Position numbers and translations under genes: made by a program. A model generated the notes under the pieces. It was not told the DNA's origin and did no database searches. It saw nothing but the letters and a program-made list of their open reading frames with translations. Below, piece by piece: positions 18,638 through 28,418 of a stretch of 64,000 bases of DNA (positions within the stretch are counted from its first letter, which is position 1; each line of letters opens with the position of its first letter). Source of the stretch: Pseudophaeobacter profundi (lineage in GTDB: Bacteria > Pseudomonadota > Alphaproteobacteria > Rhodobacterales > Rhodobacteraceae); NCBI RefSeq assembly GCF_029697505.1, contig NZ_JARJEF010000006.1, positions 62,001 to 126,000 on the forward strand, written 5' to 3'.

Positions 18638-18988
18638 TCAGACAGCGACGGGAGGCGCCCGTGCCGTTGCGGTCAGCTTGGGCCGATGATGCAGTCCCAG
18701 GCTCACCCAGCTGCGATCATAGGCCTGCCCGGCATAGGACGGTAGAACCAGAGCATCCGGCGCAGGTACGGCATCCAGCAGATGCATCACGCAGTCCGGG
18801 CAATAATGCGGCGGCTGGGTCGGTTGCCCCTGATCGTCGATATAGATGGTCACGGGGCCGCTGCCGGAACAGATCACTATCTGCCCACTGGCATCGCGCG
18901 CCCCCTGCGCAGCGGCAGAGGCATGCCCCGTCAGGGTCACCACCAAGGCCAGAACAAGGGCCAAAGATATCCGCAGAAGATGTGCCAT
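18638..18988 (-). CDS. Small exported protein, DUF2946-like
   Basis: The 116-residue protein has an N-terminal hydrophobic signal (residues 3-22, ending GHASA) and a CPDC motif in HYCPDCVM in the mature part. The last third is basic and proline-rich. DUF2946 members have this size and a CxxC, and often neighbour copper genes, but the match is from memory. It lies 57 bases upstream of the copper chaperone on the same strand and is likely cotranscribed, which suggests a role in periplasmic copper handling. Confidence 0.65.
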   Translation of the reverse strand: MAHLLRISLALVLALVVTLTGHASAAAQGARDASGQIVICSGSGPVTIYIDDQGQPTQPPHYCPDCVMHLLDAVPAPDALVLPSYAGQAYDRSWVSLGLHHRPKLTATARAPPVAV

Positions 18989-19128
18989 ACCCAAGCATAT
19001 GCCCCCACCTGACAGGGGCTGCAAGTTGTAAATGAAATATGCCTATAACGGCAAAACGTCGCGCATCCGCAAGGATACACGACGTTTTTAAATCACATGC
19101 GCTGGTGCTGGACCAGACGCGCCAACGA

Positions 19129-19419
19129 TCAGGCCTCTACGGACTGCGCCTTGGCGATTTCTTTTTTCACTTTCAGCGCGCTTGTGGACAGCTCTTCGTC
19201 CTTGGCTTTCGCCAGGAAAGCGTCCAGGCCACCACGGTGATCGACGGTGCGCAGAGCTGCAGCAGAGATCTTCAGCTTGATGCCGCGACCCAGCGTCTCG
19301 GACTGCAGGGTGACATCATTCAGGTTGGGCAGAAACCGGCGACGAGTTCTGTTTTTAGCATGGCTGACATTGTTGCCAGTCATCGGGCCTTTTCCGGTCA
19401 GTTCGCAACGGCGCGACAT
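19129..19419 (-). CDS. rpmB: 50S ribosomal protein L28
   Basis: This 96-residue basic protein opens [20 protein letters not shown], the bL28 signature, and continues with the conserved [10 protein letters not shown]. It has an alphaproteobacterial C-terminal extension rich in lysine and alanine. AAGGA lies before the ATG at 19419. Only one cysteine is seen near the N-terminus, so it is the zinc-free form. It is not next to rpmG here. Confidence 0.95.
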   Translation of the reverse strand: MSRRCELTGKGPMTGNNVSHAKNRTRRRFLPNLNDVTLQSETLGRGIKLKISAAALRTVDHRGGLDAFLAKAKDEELSTSALKVKKEIAKAQSVEA

Positions 19420-19702
19420 AGGTTCATCCTTCGTATCTGGGGCAGTATCCGAGGGCAGTCCTCGAATCATCTACCATATCTCAAAGGGCGCAGCCATTGG
19501 CGACGCCCGAAAACTGGTTGGATGCGTTTAGGAGGAATCGCCGCAGGGGTCAAGCCATATGACAGCGTTTTGTGGCAACCCTCCGATGAAATGGCAAAAC
19601 CCACCCCAACCCGTGATTTTCAACAGCGCTATAGGGGCTTTTACCGCCCTTGACGAGTCTTCTTTGCCTTTTGTGTCAACACGCCCCTGCCGCGCAAAAC
19701 GG

Positions 19703-20683
19703 CTAGGCCGAGACCCCCAACCCCTTCAGCAGATCCTGCGCCGCCACGGTGGGCGACATGCCCCCTGCGGCCACCTGATCCGACAGCTCTGCCATGCGTT
19801 CGCGCGCCCAGGGGGTTTGCAACCGCGCCAACAGCGCCTGGCGCACGTCCTCGCCAAACCAATAGCGCGCCTGCTCGGCCCGCGTTCGGTCCCAGTGGCC
19901 CTGCTCTCGCCGCCAGGTCACCAAGGCCTGCATCTCTTGCCAGGCGCTTTCCAACCCAGCCTCTTGCAGGGCGGAAACCGTCTGCGCCTTGGGAAAACCT
20001 GTTGGATCCTGTGGCCGTTTGCGCAGCAGGCGCAGGGCACCAGAATAATCAGCGCAGGTACGCATGGCTGCCGATTTCAAATCGCCATCGGCCTTGTTCA
20101 CCAGAATGATATCGGCCATTTCCATGATGCCCCGCTTGACGCCCTGCAGCTCATCCCCGCCGGCCGGTGCCAGCAGCAGCAAGAACAGATCCGACATCTG
20201 CGCCACAACCGTTTCCGATTGCCCCACCCCCACGGTTTCTACCAGCACCACATCAAAGCCAGCCGCCTCGCATAGGGCCACCGCCTCGCGGGTGCGCCGC
20301 GCGACGCCACCCAGGTTGGTCTGGCTGGGCGATGGCCGGATGAAGGCGGCTTTTTCGCGGCTCAGGTGTTCCATCCGGGTTTTATCGCCCAGGATGGATC
20401 CGCCGGTCCGGGCGGAACTGGGATCCACCGCCAGCACCGCCACCCGCAACCCCTGCGCCACCAGCATCATGCCAAAACTTTCGATAAAAGTGGATTTCCC
20501 CACCCCTGGCGTGCCCGATAGGCCGATGCGCAGCGCCTGTCGCCCGGATTTCGCCAGCCGCTCCAGCAGCTCTGTTGCGGCGGCGCGGTGATCTTCGCGC
20601 CCGCTTTCAACCAGCGTGATGGCCCGCGCCAGCGCCCGGCGATCTCCCTCAAGGATTTTCTCACTCAACGCGGCGATCTGCAT
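19703..20683 (-). CDS. meaB: Methylmalonyl-CoA mutase-associated GTPase
   Basis: The 326-residue G3E-type GTPase has Walker A GTPGVGKST (residues 57-65), the ETVGVGQSE switch segment and the base-recognition NKAD. MeaB protects B12-dependent mutases and gates cobalamin loading and removal. The long open frame upstream is an artefact of composition; MQIAALSEKILEGDRRALARA is the family start. The mutase itself is not in the window, but methylmalonyl-CoA epimerase (49564-49968) is. Divergent from hrpB with a 173-base gap. Confidence 0.93.
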   Translation of the reverse strand: MQIAALSEKILEGDRRALARAITLVESGREDHRAAATELLERLAKSGRQALRIGLSGTPGVGKSTFIESFGMMLVAQGLRVAVLAVDPSSARTGGSILGDKTRMEHLSREKAAFIRPSPSQTNLGGVARRTREAVALCEAAGFDVVLVETVGVGQSETVVAQMSDLFLLLLAPAGGDELQGVKRGIMEMADIILVNKADGDLKSAAMRTCADYSGALRLLRKRPQDPTGFPKAQTVSALQEAGLESAWQEMQALVTWRREQGHWDRTRAEQARYWFGEDVRQALLARLQTPWARERMAELSDQVAAGGMSPTVAAQDLLKGLGVSA

Positions 20684-20856
20684 GCCCGGTCTCCCGTTAT
20701 TCGTCAGGTCTTGAAATTTCTCCGCCCTTCTTGACGCAGCCGCGAACCCCTTGTCCAGAGCCAAGCTGGCGCAGGCCAGGCACGGGTCGGCCCCTGCTGG
20801 GGCTGCACAACAGCTCGGCTCTGGACCCCGGCAGGCGCTTTGGCGATAAGCAGGGC

Positions 20857-23346
20857 ATGACACAGCCTTCAATCCCTCGCCTTCCCATTGATGACGCGCT
20901 GCCAGCGCTGATCGACGCCCTGAAACAGCACCGCCGCGCCGTGCTTCAGGCGCCGCCTGGGGCCGGGAAGACAACGAAGGTGCCGCTGGCCATACGCGCA
21001 GCGGGCTTGACGGATCAGCGGATCCTGATGCTGGAACCCCGCCGTCTGGCCGCCCGTGCCGCTGCCGAACGCATGGCCGAAACCCTGGAAGAGCCGGTTG
21101 GTCAAACCGTCGGCTACCGTATTCGCGGCGCGGCCAAGATCAGCACAGCCACCCGTATCGAAGTGGTCACCGAGGGCATCCTCACCCGGATGCTGCAATC
21201 GGACCCCGACCTGCCCGGCGTCGGCGCGGTGATCTTTGATGAATTTCACGAACGCTCCCTCAATGCTGATCTTGGCCTCGCCTTCTGTCTAGAGGTAGCA
21301 GGCGCCCTACGCGACGATCTGATCCTGCTGGCCATGTCTGCCACCCTTGATGCCGCCCCGGTGGCCGAGCTGATGCAGGCACCACTTGTCACCTCCGAGG
21401 GGCGCAGCTTTGCGGTTGAAACCCGCTGGCTTGATCGCCCGCTGGCCCCGCAGGTGCGACGCCTGGATGCGCTGTGCGATCTGGTGGTGCGGGCTGAAGC
21501 CGATAGCCGCGATACCGCCCTGGGCGCCCAGATGGGCGGCGGCATCCTGGTCTTCCTGCCCGGCGAGGGCGAAATCCGCCGCGCCGCCAAAAACCTGGAA
21601 GGCCGCCTGCCCGGCGATTGTCTGATCCAGCCACTGTTTGGATCGCTGCCCTTTGCGGAACAACAGGCGGCCATCCGCCCCGCGACATCCGGGCGCAAGA
21701 TTGTATTGGCGACCTCAATCGCCGAAACCTCGCTGACCATTCAGGACATCCGCGTTGTCGTCGATATGGGCCAGGCGCGGCGGGCCCGGTTTGATCCTGG
21801 CTCTGGCATGTCGCGGCTGATCACCGAAAAGGTCACCCGCGCCGAGGCCACCCAGCGGCAGGGTCGGGCTGGCCGGGTGGCCCCCGGCACCGCCTATCGA
21901 TTGTGGACCAAGGGCGAGGAAGGCGCGCTGGCGGCCTTCCCACCGCCGGAAATCGCCTCGGCGGATCTGACCGGGCTGGCGCTGGAACTGGCTCTTTGGG
22001 GCGCTGCGCCTGACGATCTTGCCTTTCTCACCCCGCCGCCCAGCGGCTCCATGGCAGAGGCCCGCAGGCTGTTGCAGATGCTGGGGGCCTTGGATCAGCA
22101 GACCAGGATGACCCATCACGGCAAGGCACTGGCCAAACTGCCGCTCCATCCCCGTCTGGGCCATATGCTGTTGCGCGCCGGTCCCAAAGCCGCCGAGCTG
22201 GCAGCGCTTTTGGCAGAGCGCGACCCGCTGCGTGGTGCCCCAACCGATCTGGCGTTGCGCCTTGAAGCGTTGAAAAACCCCAAGGGCTTTCAGCGCAACC
22301 GCTCCTATCAGCTCTTCCATCCAGTGGTTGAGCGCATTCGCAGCGAAACGCGACGCTTGCAAAAACATGGAGATTCGGCTCCAAAAGACCGGGTCCATCT
22401 CTCGTCGGCGGCGATGGCTGCCCTGGCTTATCCCGATCGCGTCGGGCAGCGCCGCAAGGGGGATCAGCCGCGCTATGTGCTCTCGGGCGGCAAGGGCGTT
22501 GTGCTTGATCCCGGCGACCCGCTTGCTGCCGCGCCCTTCATCGTGGCACTGGATACCGATGGCAACCCGCGTGAAGCCCGCGTGCGCATGGCCTGCCAGA
22601 TAACGCTCGGGGAAATCCGCGCGCTCTTTACCGATCAGATCGAATGGCAGGACAATTGCCACTGGTCCAAACGCGATCGCCGGGTGATCACCCGCCAGCA
22701 GGAACGCTTTGGCGCCATTACCCTGGATGACCGACTCTGGAAAGACGCCCCGGCAGACCAGGTGGCCACGGCCATGCTAGAGGGCGTGGGGGATCTGGGC
22801 CTGCGGCTGGACGGCGCCGCCGCACGGCTGGCCGCACGGGTTGAATTGCTGCGCGCCGATGGCCATGACCTGCCCGATTTTTCCATGCCCGGCCTGATGG
22901 AAACCCTGGAAAGCTGGCTGCTACCAATGCTGGGCGGGGTAAAAACAGCCGCTGCCTGGAAACAATTCGACCTGCTGCCCGCTCTGCGCGCCGCGCTCAA
23001 CTGGGAACAGACCCAACTGTTGGACCGCGAGGCACCGGGCAGTTTCACCACGCCGCTGGGCCGCAAGATCCCGATCACCTATGGCGCCGAGGCACCGGAA
23101 ATTTCGGTCCGCCTGCAGGAACTGTTTGGCGTCACCCGACATCCCAGCGTCGGCGGTGTGCCCCTCAAGATCACGCTCCTGTCTCCGGCCCAGCGCCCGA
23201 TCCAGATCACCCGCGATCTGCCGGGGTTCTGGACTGGCTCCTACGCCGATGTGCGCAAGGACATGCGCGCACAATACCCGCGCCACCCCTGGCCCGAGGA
23301 TCCCACCCGCGAAGACCCAACCCTGCGGGCAAAAAAGCGCCGATGA
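20857..23346 (+). CDS. hrpB: ATP-dependent helicase HrpB
   Basis: This 829-residue DEAH-type helicase has Walker A APPGAGKTT (residues 32-40), motif II DEFHE (from about residue 128), SAT and the QRQGRAGR motif VI. The C-terminal HrpB domain and its HPWPEDP ending are present. HrpB proteins are DExH/A helicases without a settled substrate in bacteria. The ATG at 20857 precedes the conserved core by a typical short leader. Full length compared with the E. coli protein (about 810). Confidence 0.93.
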   Translation: MTQPSIPRLPIDDALPALIDALKQHRRAVLQAPPGAGKTTKVPLAIRAAGLTDQRILMLEPRRLAARAAAERMAETLEEPVGQTVGYRIRGAAKISTATRIEVVTEGILTRMLQSDPDLPGVGAVIFDEFHERSLNADLGLAFCLEVAGALRDDLILLAMSATLDAAPVAELMQAPLVTSEGRSFAVETRWLDRPLAPQVRRLDALCDLVVRAEADSRDTALGAQMGGGILVFLPGEGEIRRAAKNLEGRLPGDCLIQPLFGSLPFAEQQAAIRPATSGRKIVLATSIAETSLTIQDIRVVVDMGQARRARFDPGSGMSRLITEKVTRAEATQRQGRAGRVAPGTAYRLWTKGEEGALAAFPPPEIASADLTGLALELALWGAAPDDLAFLTPPPSGSMAEARRLLQMLGALDQQTRMTHHGKALAKLPLHPRLGHMLLRAGPKAAELAALLAERDPLRGAPTDLALRLEALKNPKGFQRNRSYQLFHPVVERIRSETRRLQKHGDSAPKDRVHLSSAAMAALAYPDRVGQRRKGDQPRYVLSGGKGVVLDPGDPLAAAPFIVALDTDGNPREARVRMACQITLGEIRALFTDQIEWQDNCHWSKRDRRVITRQQERFGAITLDDRLWKDAPADQVATAMLEGVGDLGLRLDGAAARLAARVELLRADGHDLPDFSMPGLMETLESWLLPMLGGVKTAAAWKQFDLLPALRAALNWEQTQLLDREAPGSFTTPLGRKIPITYGAEAPEISVRLQELFGVTRHPSVGGVPLKITLLSPAQRPIQITRDLPGFWTGSYADVRKDMRAQYPRHPWPEDPTREDPTLRAKKRR

Positions 23347-23370
23347 TACCAGGACAACTCTGCCAAATGA

Positions 23371-23487
23371 GGGGGCTTTGCCCCCTCGCGTGCAAGACGC
23401 TCACCCCCAGGATATTTCTGGCCAAATGAAAACTGCTGCCTCTTCATTTGGCCTCAAATATCCCGGAGCGCGAGGCAGAGCCTCGCA
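23371..23487. repeat. Paired inverted copies of an intergenic repeat
   Basis: A left arm has a GGGGGC...GCCCCC stem (23371-23385) and then CCCCAGGATATTTCTGGCC with AAATGAA (to 23431). A right arm reads the same element reversed (TTCATTTGGCC at 23443, AAATATCCCGG, then CGAGGC/GCCTCG stem to 23487). A single copy recurs at 54173-54230. This looks like a REP-type element common in Rhodobacteraceae gaps. It lies between convergent hrpB and the SDR gene. Confidence 0.75.
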
Positions 23488-23530
23488 TCAAAAGACCAGC
23501 GTGCAACATATGAAGCAATTCACCGCTCTG

Positions 23531-24280
23531 TCAGGATCGCAAGGCTGGCAAACCAATCCCGGTCGCCTCAAAGCCCCCATCGGCAGCTAGGATCTGGCCG
23601 GTGATGAAACTCGCCTTGTCAGACAGCAGAAAATTGATAGCCGCGGCAATTTCATCTTCTGAGCCATAGCGATTCAGCGGCAGCGCATCGTGGTAGGCCG
23701 CAATGATCTCGGGGCTGTGGACCGCCATGGCGAGCTTTGTCGCCACCGGCCCCGGCGCAACGCCATTGACGCGAATACCCAATTCTCCCAGTTCCACCGC
23801 CTGCTGCAGAGTCAACTGCGCCAGCGCCGCCTTTGACGTGCCATAGGCGACCCGCAGTGTGCTGGCCCGCAGACCAGAGATTGAGGTGATATTGACCACC
23901 GCCCCACCACCATCAGCCGCGAGCAAATCGGTAAAGGCCTGCGTCATCAGAAAGGGGCCGTCCAGATTGGTCTCCATCACCCGGCGCCAGCGTTCAAATG
24001 TCGTTTCGCGGATCGGGCCAAAATCTGCCACGCCTGCGTTATTGACCAAACCATCCAAACGGCCAAACTGTGCCGTGACCTCGGCAACCGCCCCCGCCAC
24101 ATCCTGTGGCTTGGAGACATCGCCCTCAATCACCAGCGCCTCTGGCAACTGGGCCGCCGCCTTTGCCAGCTCTGGCCCGTCCCAGTCCATCAGCGCGACC
24201 TGCCATCCTGCCTCTTGCAGCCCCCGCGCCGTGGCCAGGCCAATTCCGCGCGCCGCGCCTGTAATCAGTGCTGTTTTCAT
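23531..24280 (-). CDS. SDR-family oxidoreductase
   Basis: The protein of about 249 residues has the NAD(P)-binding TGAARGIG at its start, NNAGVADF, the catalytic serine in ITSISGL and the YGTSK Tyr-Lys pair, and ends with the SDR-typical ILAADGGF. An Asp/Trp after beta-2 (LMDWDG) suggests NAD preference. Three nearby ATGs (24280, 24283, 24292) are possible; none has a strong ribosome site, and I give the shortest. Substrate unknown; 3-oxoacyl-ACP reductase-like enzymes are the nearest family. Confidence 0.85.
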   Translation of the reverse strand: MKTALITGAARGIGLATARGLQEAGWQVALMDWDGPELAKAAAQLPEALVIEGDVSKPQDVAGAVAEVTAQFGRLDGLVNNAGVADFGPIRETTFERWRRVMETNLDGPFLMTQAFTDLLAADGGGAVVNITSISGLRASTLRVAYGTSKAALAQLTLQQAVELGELGIRVNGVAPGPVATKLAMAVHSPEIIAAYHDALPLNRYGSEDEIAAAINFLLSDKASFITGQILAADGGFEATGIGLPALRS

Positions 24281-24452
24281 CATTTTGCCCATTCAAAACC
24301 CTAGTCCCGTCACTGAGCCCGCCAGCCTTTGCAGAGTCAACCCAGCCCTTGCAAAGTCATCATGACCCCGCCCTGTCCCCCAGGCATGCCCCCCCAGATC
24401 GGCAAGAGCGGCACTGCCTTTTTGCGGCGGCAGCGCCACACAACATGTAAAT

Positions 24453-24491
24453 GGGCTGTACTTTAACCTGTTGAAGGGTTGTACTTTATCC
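24453..24491. promoter_or_regulatory. Two direct repeats upstream of the Nudix gene
   Basis: GGGCTGTACTTTAACC (24453-24468) and GGGTTGTACTTTATCC (24476-24491) match at 14 of 16 positions and are 23 bases apart, close to two helical turns. They lie about 100 bases before the Nudix start, in the gap shared with the divergent SDR gene. They could be tandem sites for a regulator. Confidence 0.5.
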
Positions 24492-24593
24492 ACGAAGCCC
24501 TAATTTAAAGGCAGTTAAGGAAAACGCAGCGGCGGTGATGTATCTCACTCACCAGCACAGTTGCCAAAAAAGTCACGATTAAGGCAGTTCAAG

Positions 24594-25052
24594 ATGAGCA
24601 ACATTTTCGCCCAGGCTTGGGAAGAAATGATCAAGCCTATTCTGTTTCGCCCCAAGCGCGTTCAGGTTGCTGCCCTGTGCCACCGGACAACCAGCAGCGA
24701 AACCGAAGTCCTGATGATCACCAGTCGCGGCACCGGACGCTGGATCCTGCCCAAGGGCTGGCCAATCAACGGCAAAGATGGCGGTGAGTCCGCCCTTCAG
24801 GAAGCCTGGGAAGAGGCTGGCGTACAAAACGGCCGTGTCGAAGGCGCGCCCATTGGTGCCTTCAGCTATGAAAAAGAGTTGAAGACAGGCCTGCCGATCC
24901 CGGTTCAGACCTATGTCTATACAGTTGGCGACGTAGAGCTGTCAGATACCTACCCCGAGTCACACCAACGGCAGCGCAAATGGTTTTCTGCGCAAGAGGC
25001 TGCAAATCTGGTACGCGAACCCGAGCTGCAGGAAATCCTGCGTCAATTGTAA
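24594..25052 (+). CDS. Nudix hydrolase, diphosphoinositol/Ap4A-like
   Basis: The 152-residue protein contains a Nudix box from GKDGGESALQEAWEEAGV, preceded by WILPKGWP. The usual Arg of the REUxEE core is Gln here (QEAWEEAG). The glutamates that bind metal are present. The PKGWP context is that of the DIPP/Nudt3-like branch, which cleaves dinucleoside or inositol polyphosphates. Cytoplasmic. ATG 24594 was chosen as the start of the conserved region; an ATG 33 bases upstream is possible. Confidence 0.88.
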   Translation: MSNIFAQAWEEMIKPILFRPKRVQVAALCHRTTSSETEVLMITSRGTGRWILPKGWPINGKDGGESALQEAWEEAGVQNGRVEGAPIGAFSYEKELKTGLPIPVQTYVYTVGDVELSDTYPESHQRQRKWFSAQEAANLVREPELQEILRQL

Positions 25053-25145
25053 CACGGGCGCGACATTTTTATGACAGCTAAGCTTGCCCCATCCGGCGGG
25101 CTCACTTAGTGCGTCCCCAAACTGCCTGCCAAAGGGACGATCATC

Positions 25146-26630
25146 TTGAGCACCCCATCAAACGACGCCAATCACCACGAAACGCTTGACCGGGACTTGC
25201 ACCGGTTTTCGCACCTTGAATCCGCAACCCAATATGTCGCCCGCCCCATGGTCGCCCCCGGTATCGCCCTGGTGTTCATGGTTCTGGCCGGCCTTGGGGC
25301 TGCCATGCTCTTTGGGGGTAGCCAGACCAATCTGATCGTGGTGGCTGCTGCAGTCTTTGGTGCCTATATGGCGATCAATATCGGCGCCAATGACGTGGCA
25401 AACAACATGGGGCCGGCAGTGGGTGCCAATGCGCTCACCATGGGCGGCGCCATCGTCATCGCCGCCGTATTCGAAAGCGCCGGCGCGCTTCTGGCGGGCG
25501 GCGACGTGGTCTCCACCATCTCCAAGGGCATCATCGACCCGCAGGTGGTCGCCACCTCGGAAATTTTCATCTGGGCCATGATGGCCGCGCTGGTCTCTTC
25601 GGCGCTTTGGGTCAACCTTGCCACCTGGATTGGGGCGCCAGTCTCCACCACACATTCGGTTGTTGGCGGCGTCATGGGCGCAGGTATTGCCGCAGCAGGC
25701 TTTGCCGCGGTGAACTGGGCAACCATGGGCAAGATCGCGGCCAGCTGGGTGATTTCACCACTTCTGGGCGGTCTTGTCGCCGCCCTGTTCCTGGCCTTGA
25801 TCAAAGCAAAGATCATCTATCAGGACGACAAAATTGCCGCCGCGCGGCGCTGGGTGCCGGTTCTGGTCGGCATCATGGCTGGCGCCTTTGCCTCTTATCT
25901 GGCTCTGAAAGGTCTGAAACGTATCGTCAAGATTGACCTGCAGACGGCTTTGTTGATCGGTGCAATGATTGGGGCGCTGGCCTATGTCATCACCGCCCCG
26001 CTGATCCGGCGCCAGTCCGAGGGCATGGAGAACCGCAACAAATCCCTGAAGGTTTTGTTCCGGATCCCGCTGGTCATTTCCGCCGCGCTGCTGTCCTTTG
26101 CCCATGGGGCCAATGATGTGGCCAATGCGGTTGGCCCGCTGGCCGCCATCGTACATGCCTCCGAGTTTGGCGACTTTGCCTCCAAGGTGGCGATCCCCAC
26201 CTGGGTCATGGTTATTGGCGCCTTTGGGATTTCCTTTGGTCTGTTCCTGTTTGGCCCCAAGCTGATCCGCATGGTCGGCAGCCAGATCACCAAGCTGAAC
26301 CCGATGCGCGCCTTCTGCGTGTCGCTCTCGGCTGCGATCACGGTGATTGTCGCCAGCTGGCTGGGGCTGCCGGTTTCCTCGACCCATATTGCGGTTGGGG
26401 CTGTCTTTGGGGTTGGCTTCTTCCGCGAATGGCATCACGAGCGCCGCTCGCGTCAATCCGCCGTGGGCCGCCCGGTAGAAAAACGCATCGCCCCTGAAGA
26501 ACGCCGCCGCCGCAAGTTGGTCCGGCGCAGCCACTTTATGACCATTGCCGCCGCCTGGGTGATAACCGTTCCGGCTGCCGCGCTGCTTTCCGGCTGTATT
26601 TACCTGCTGCTGGCCACAGTCACCCACTAG
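25146..26630 (+). CDS. PiT-family inorganic phosphate transporter
   Basis: The 494-residue membrane protein has the two PiT signature repeats: GANDVANNMGPAVGANAL near residue 80 and GANDVANAVGPLAAI near residue 322, each followed by the STTHS / SSTHI motif. There are about ten to eleven hydrophobic segments with a basic loop near residue 440 (ERRRRKLVRRS). It moves phosphate with sodium or protons. The start is TTG at 25146, after AAAGGGA; the first ATG would remove the conserved cytoplasmic N-terminus. No PhoU-like gene is adjacent. Confidence 0.92.
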   Translation: MSTPSNDANHHETLDRDLHRFSHLESATQYVARPMVAPGIALVFMVLAGLGAAMLFGGSQTNLIVVAAAVFGAYMAINIGANDVANNMGPAVGANALTMGGAIVIAAVFESAGALLAGGDVVSTISKGIIDPQVVATSEIFIWAMMAALVSSALWVNLATWIGAPVSTTHSVVGGVMGAGIAAAGFAAVNWATMGKIAASWVISPLLGGLVAALFLALIKAKIIYQDDKIAAARRWVPVLVGIMAGAFASYLALKGLKRIVKIDLQTALLIGAMIGALAYVITAPLIRRQSEGMENRNKSLKVLFRIPLVISAALLSFAHGANDVANAVGPLAAIVHASEFGDFASKVAIPTWVMVIGAFGISFGLFLFGPKLIRMVGSQITKLNPMRAFCVSLSAAITVIVASWLGLPVSSTHIAVGAVFGVGFFREWHHERRSRQSAVGRPVEKRIAPEERRRRKLVRRSHFMTIAAAWVITVPAAALLSGCIYLLLATVTH

Positions 26631-26648
26631 AAGGCTGCCCCGCCACCC

Positions 26649-26674
26649 CGGCAGGGTCACCGAATGCCCTGCCG
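26649..26674. other. Perfect hairpin after the phosphate transporter
   Basis: CGGCAGGG and CCCTGCCG pair around ten bases. No T run follows, so it could be a Rho-type 3' end or a processing stem. It lies between the convergent transporter and isochorismatase genes. Confidence 0.45.
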
Positions 26675-26734
26675 ACGGGTCCAAAACATCCCCTCCCCGA
26701 CCAGCGCTACATGCAGCGCCTTGGGGGGGGGCGG

Positions 26735-27304
26735 TCATGCAGCAACGCTTAGCCGCGCCAAAACCTCTGCCGTGGGCACCACCGCGCCAAAGCCCGCCGC
26801 TAGACCTGAAAGCGTGACCTCAAGCACCAGATGCGCATCAATGTCGCCGCCGTTTCGCGCGGGCATCGCAAAGGCGATCAGCGCATCTTCGACCACCTCG
26901 ATCTGAAAACCAAGATTGGCCGCCGAACGGGCCGTGGAATTGACGCAAAACGCCGCCACCCCGCCCACGATAACCAGATTGGTAATCCCCTCGGCCTCTA
27001 GCGTGGCAGCCAACCCGGTGCCAACGAACCCCGAAGACCCGGTTTTCCAGAACAGCGTTTCACTGGGCAGCGGCTGCGCACAGGGCATTGGCTGACCAGA
27101 GGCCAGATCCCGGCGAAATTTACTCTCGGGGCGCGGATCATCATGCAGCACATGTAGCACCGGCAACCCAGCCCCACGAAAGCCCGCGAGCAGGCTTGCG
27201 ACATTGTCTTCGGCATCTGGGTTGGCGCGTGGACGTCCCGCAGCGGTGGCATTGGCCATTTCCATCTGCATATCGACCACCAATAGCGCGCAATTTGGCC
27301 CCAT
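26735..27304 (-). CDS. Isochorismatase-like cysteine hydrolase
   Basis: The 189-residue protein shows the family triad: Asp in ALLVVDMQ (residue 11), Lys in FWKTGSS and Cys in AFCVNSTAR. Family members hydrolyse amides or vinyl ethers, for example nicotinamide, N-carbamoyl compounds or isochorismate. The start is uncertain: ATG 27304 or TTG 27328. It is 118 bases downstream of argF on the same strand and may be read with it, but nothing ties it to arginine metabolism. Confidence 0.85.
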   Translation of the reverse strand: MGPNCALLVVDMQMEMANATAAGRPRANPDAEDNVASLLAGFRGAGLPVLHVLHDDPRPESKFRRDLASGQPMPCAQPLPSETLFWKTGSSGFVGTGLAATLEAEGITNLVIVGGVAAFCVNSTARSAANLGFQIEVVEDALIAFAMPARNGGDIDAHLVLEVTLSGLAAGFGAVVPTAEVLARLSVAA

Positions 27305-27422
27305 GGCCTGATCTGTTGTTTGTGTCAAAATAATCCCCCGCGCAGGTTGTGCTGCGCGAGGGTTGCAGAAATTTTCCGCGTTTACCAGCCGCAGGCCCCG
27401 CCCAGGCGGGGGCACAGGCGGT

Positions 27423-28349
27423 TCAGAGGCCCAGACACCAGCGCATGATGGCTTTTTGGGCGTGCAGCCGGTTTTCGGCCTCGTCAAAGATGACCGACTG
27501 CGGGCCATCCATCACCGAAGAGGTCACCTCTTCTTCGCGATGGGCGGGCAGGCAATGCATGAAAAGCGCATCCTCCTTTGCATGGGCCATCAGCGCGTCA
27601 TTGATCTGATAGGGGCGCAGCATGTTGTGCCGCCGCTCCTTTGAGGACTGGCTGTCGTGCATGCTGACCCAGGTATCGGCCACCACCAGATCGGCGCCAG
27701 CTACCGCCTTGACCGCATCCCGTTCAATCACCACCTTGCTGCCCGCCCTGCGCGCAAGGCCGACAAATTCCTCCTCTGGATCCAGCTGTGCCGGGCCGGT
27801 GAAGGTCAGGTCAAAGCCAAACTGCGCCGCCGCATGCAGGAAAGACGCACAGACATTATTGCCGTCTCCCGCCCAGACCACCTTCTTGCCCTTGATCGGG
27901 CCGCGGTGTTCTTCATAGGTCTGGATATCGGCCATGATCTGGCAGGGATGGGTGCGATCGGTCAGCCCGTTGATCACCGGCACCGTGGCATATTCCGCCA
28001 TTTCGGTCAGCACGGTTTCGTCAAAGGTACGGATCATGATCAGATCGACATAACGCGACATCACCCGCGCTGTATCCGCAATGGTTTCACCATGGCCCAG
28101 CTGCATATCCTTGCCCGACAGAACCATGCTCTGGCCGCCCATCTGGCGCACCCCCACGTCAAAGGAAATGCGCGTCCGGGTTGATGGTTTTTCAAAGATC
28201 AGCGCCACCATCTGGCCAGCCAGGGGCAGCTCGTCGTCCAGCATGCCCTTGGGGCGCCCCTGGCGCGCCTGTTTCATCGCCTTGGCCTGGTCGATAATGC
28301 CATGTAGATCGGCGGCACTGGTTTTGTGAATATCAAGAAAGTGGTTCAT
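27423..28349 (-). CDS. argF: Ornithine carbamoyltransferase
   Basis: The 308-residue enzyme has the carbamoyl-phosphate loop [20 protein letters not shown] and the ornithine-binding HCLPAHR. It makes citrulline from ornithine and carbamoyl phosphate. It lies 69 bases downstream of argD on the same strand, so the pair is an argD-argF operon. The CarB gene in the same window supplies its carbamoyl phosphate. The start ATG 28349 gives the normal MNHFLDIHK opening. Confidence 0.95.
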   Translation of the reverse strand: MNHFLDIHKTSAADLHGIIDQAKAMKQARQGRPKGMLDDELPLAGQMVALIFEKPSTRTRISFDVGVRQMGGQSMVLSGKDMQLGHGETIADTARVMSRYVDLIMIRTFDETVLTEMAEYATVPVINGLTDRTHPCQIMADIQTYEEHRGPIKGKKVVWAGDGNNVCASFLHAAAQFGFDLTFTGPAQLDPEEEFVGLARRAGSKVVIERDAVKAVAGADLVVADTWVSMHDSQSSKERRHNMLRPYQINDALMAHAKEDALFMHCLPAHREEEVTSSVMDGPQSVIFDEAENRLHAQKAIMRWCLGL

Positions 28350-28418
28350 GGGGTATTCGCTTTTCATATCAGCCCCACAGGCGGCTGCCTGCGAACGGGG
28401 AAAGGTAAGATTGGAAAT

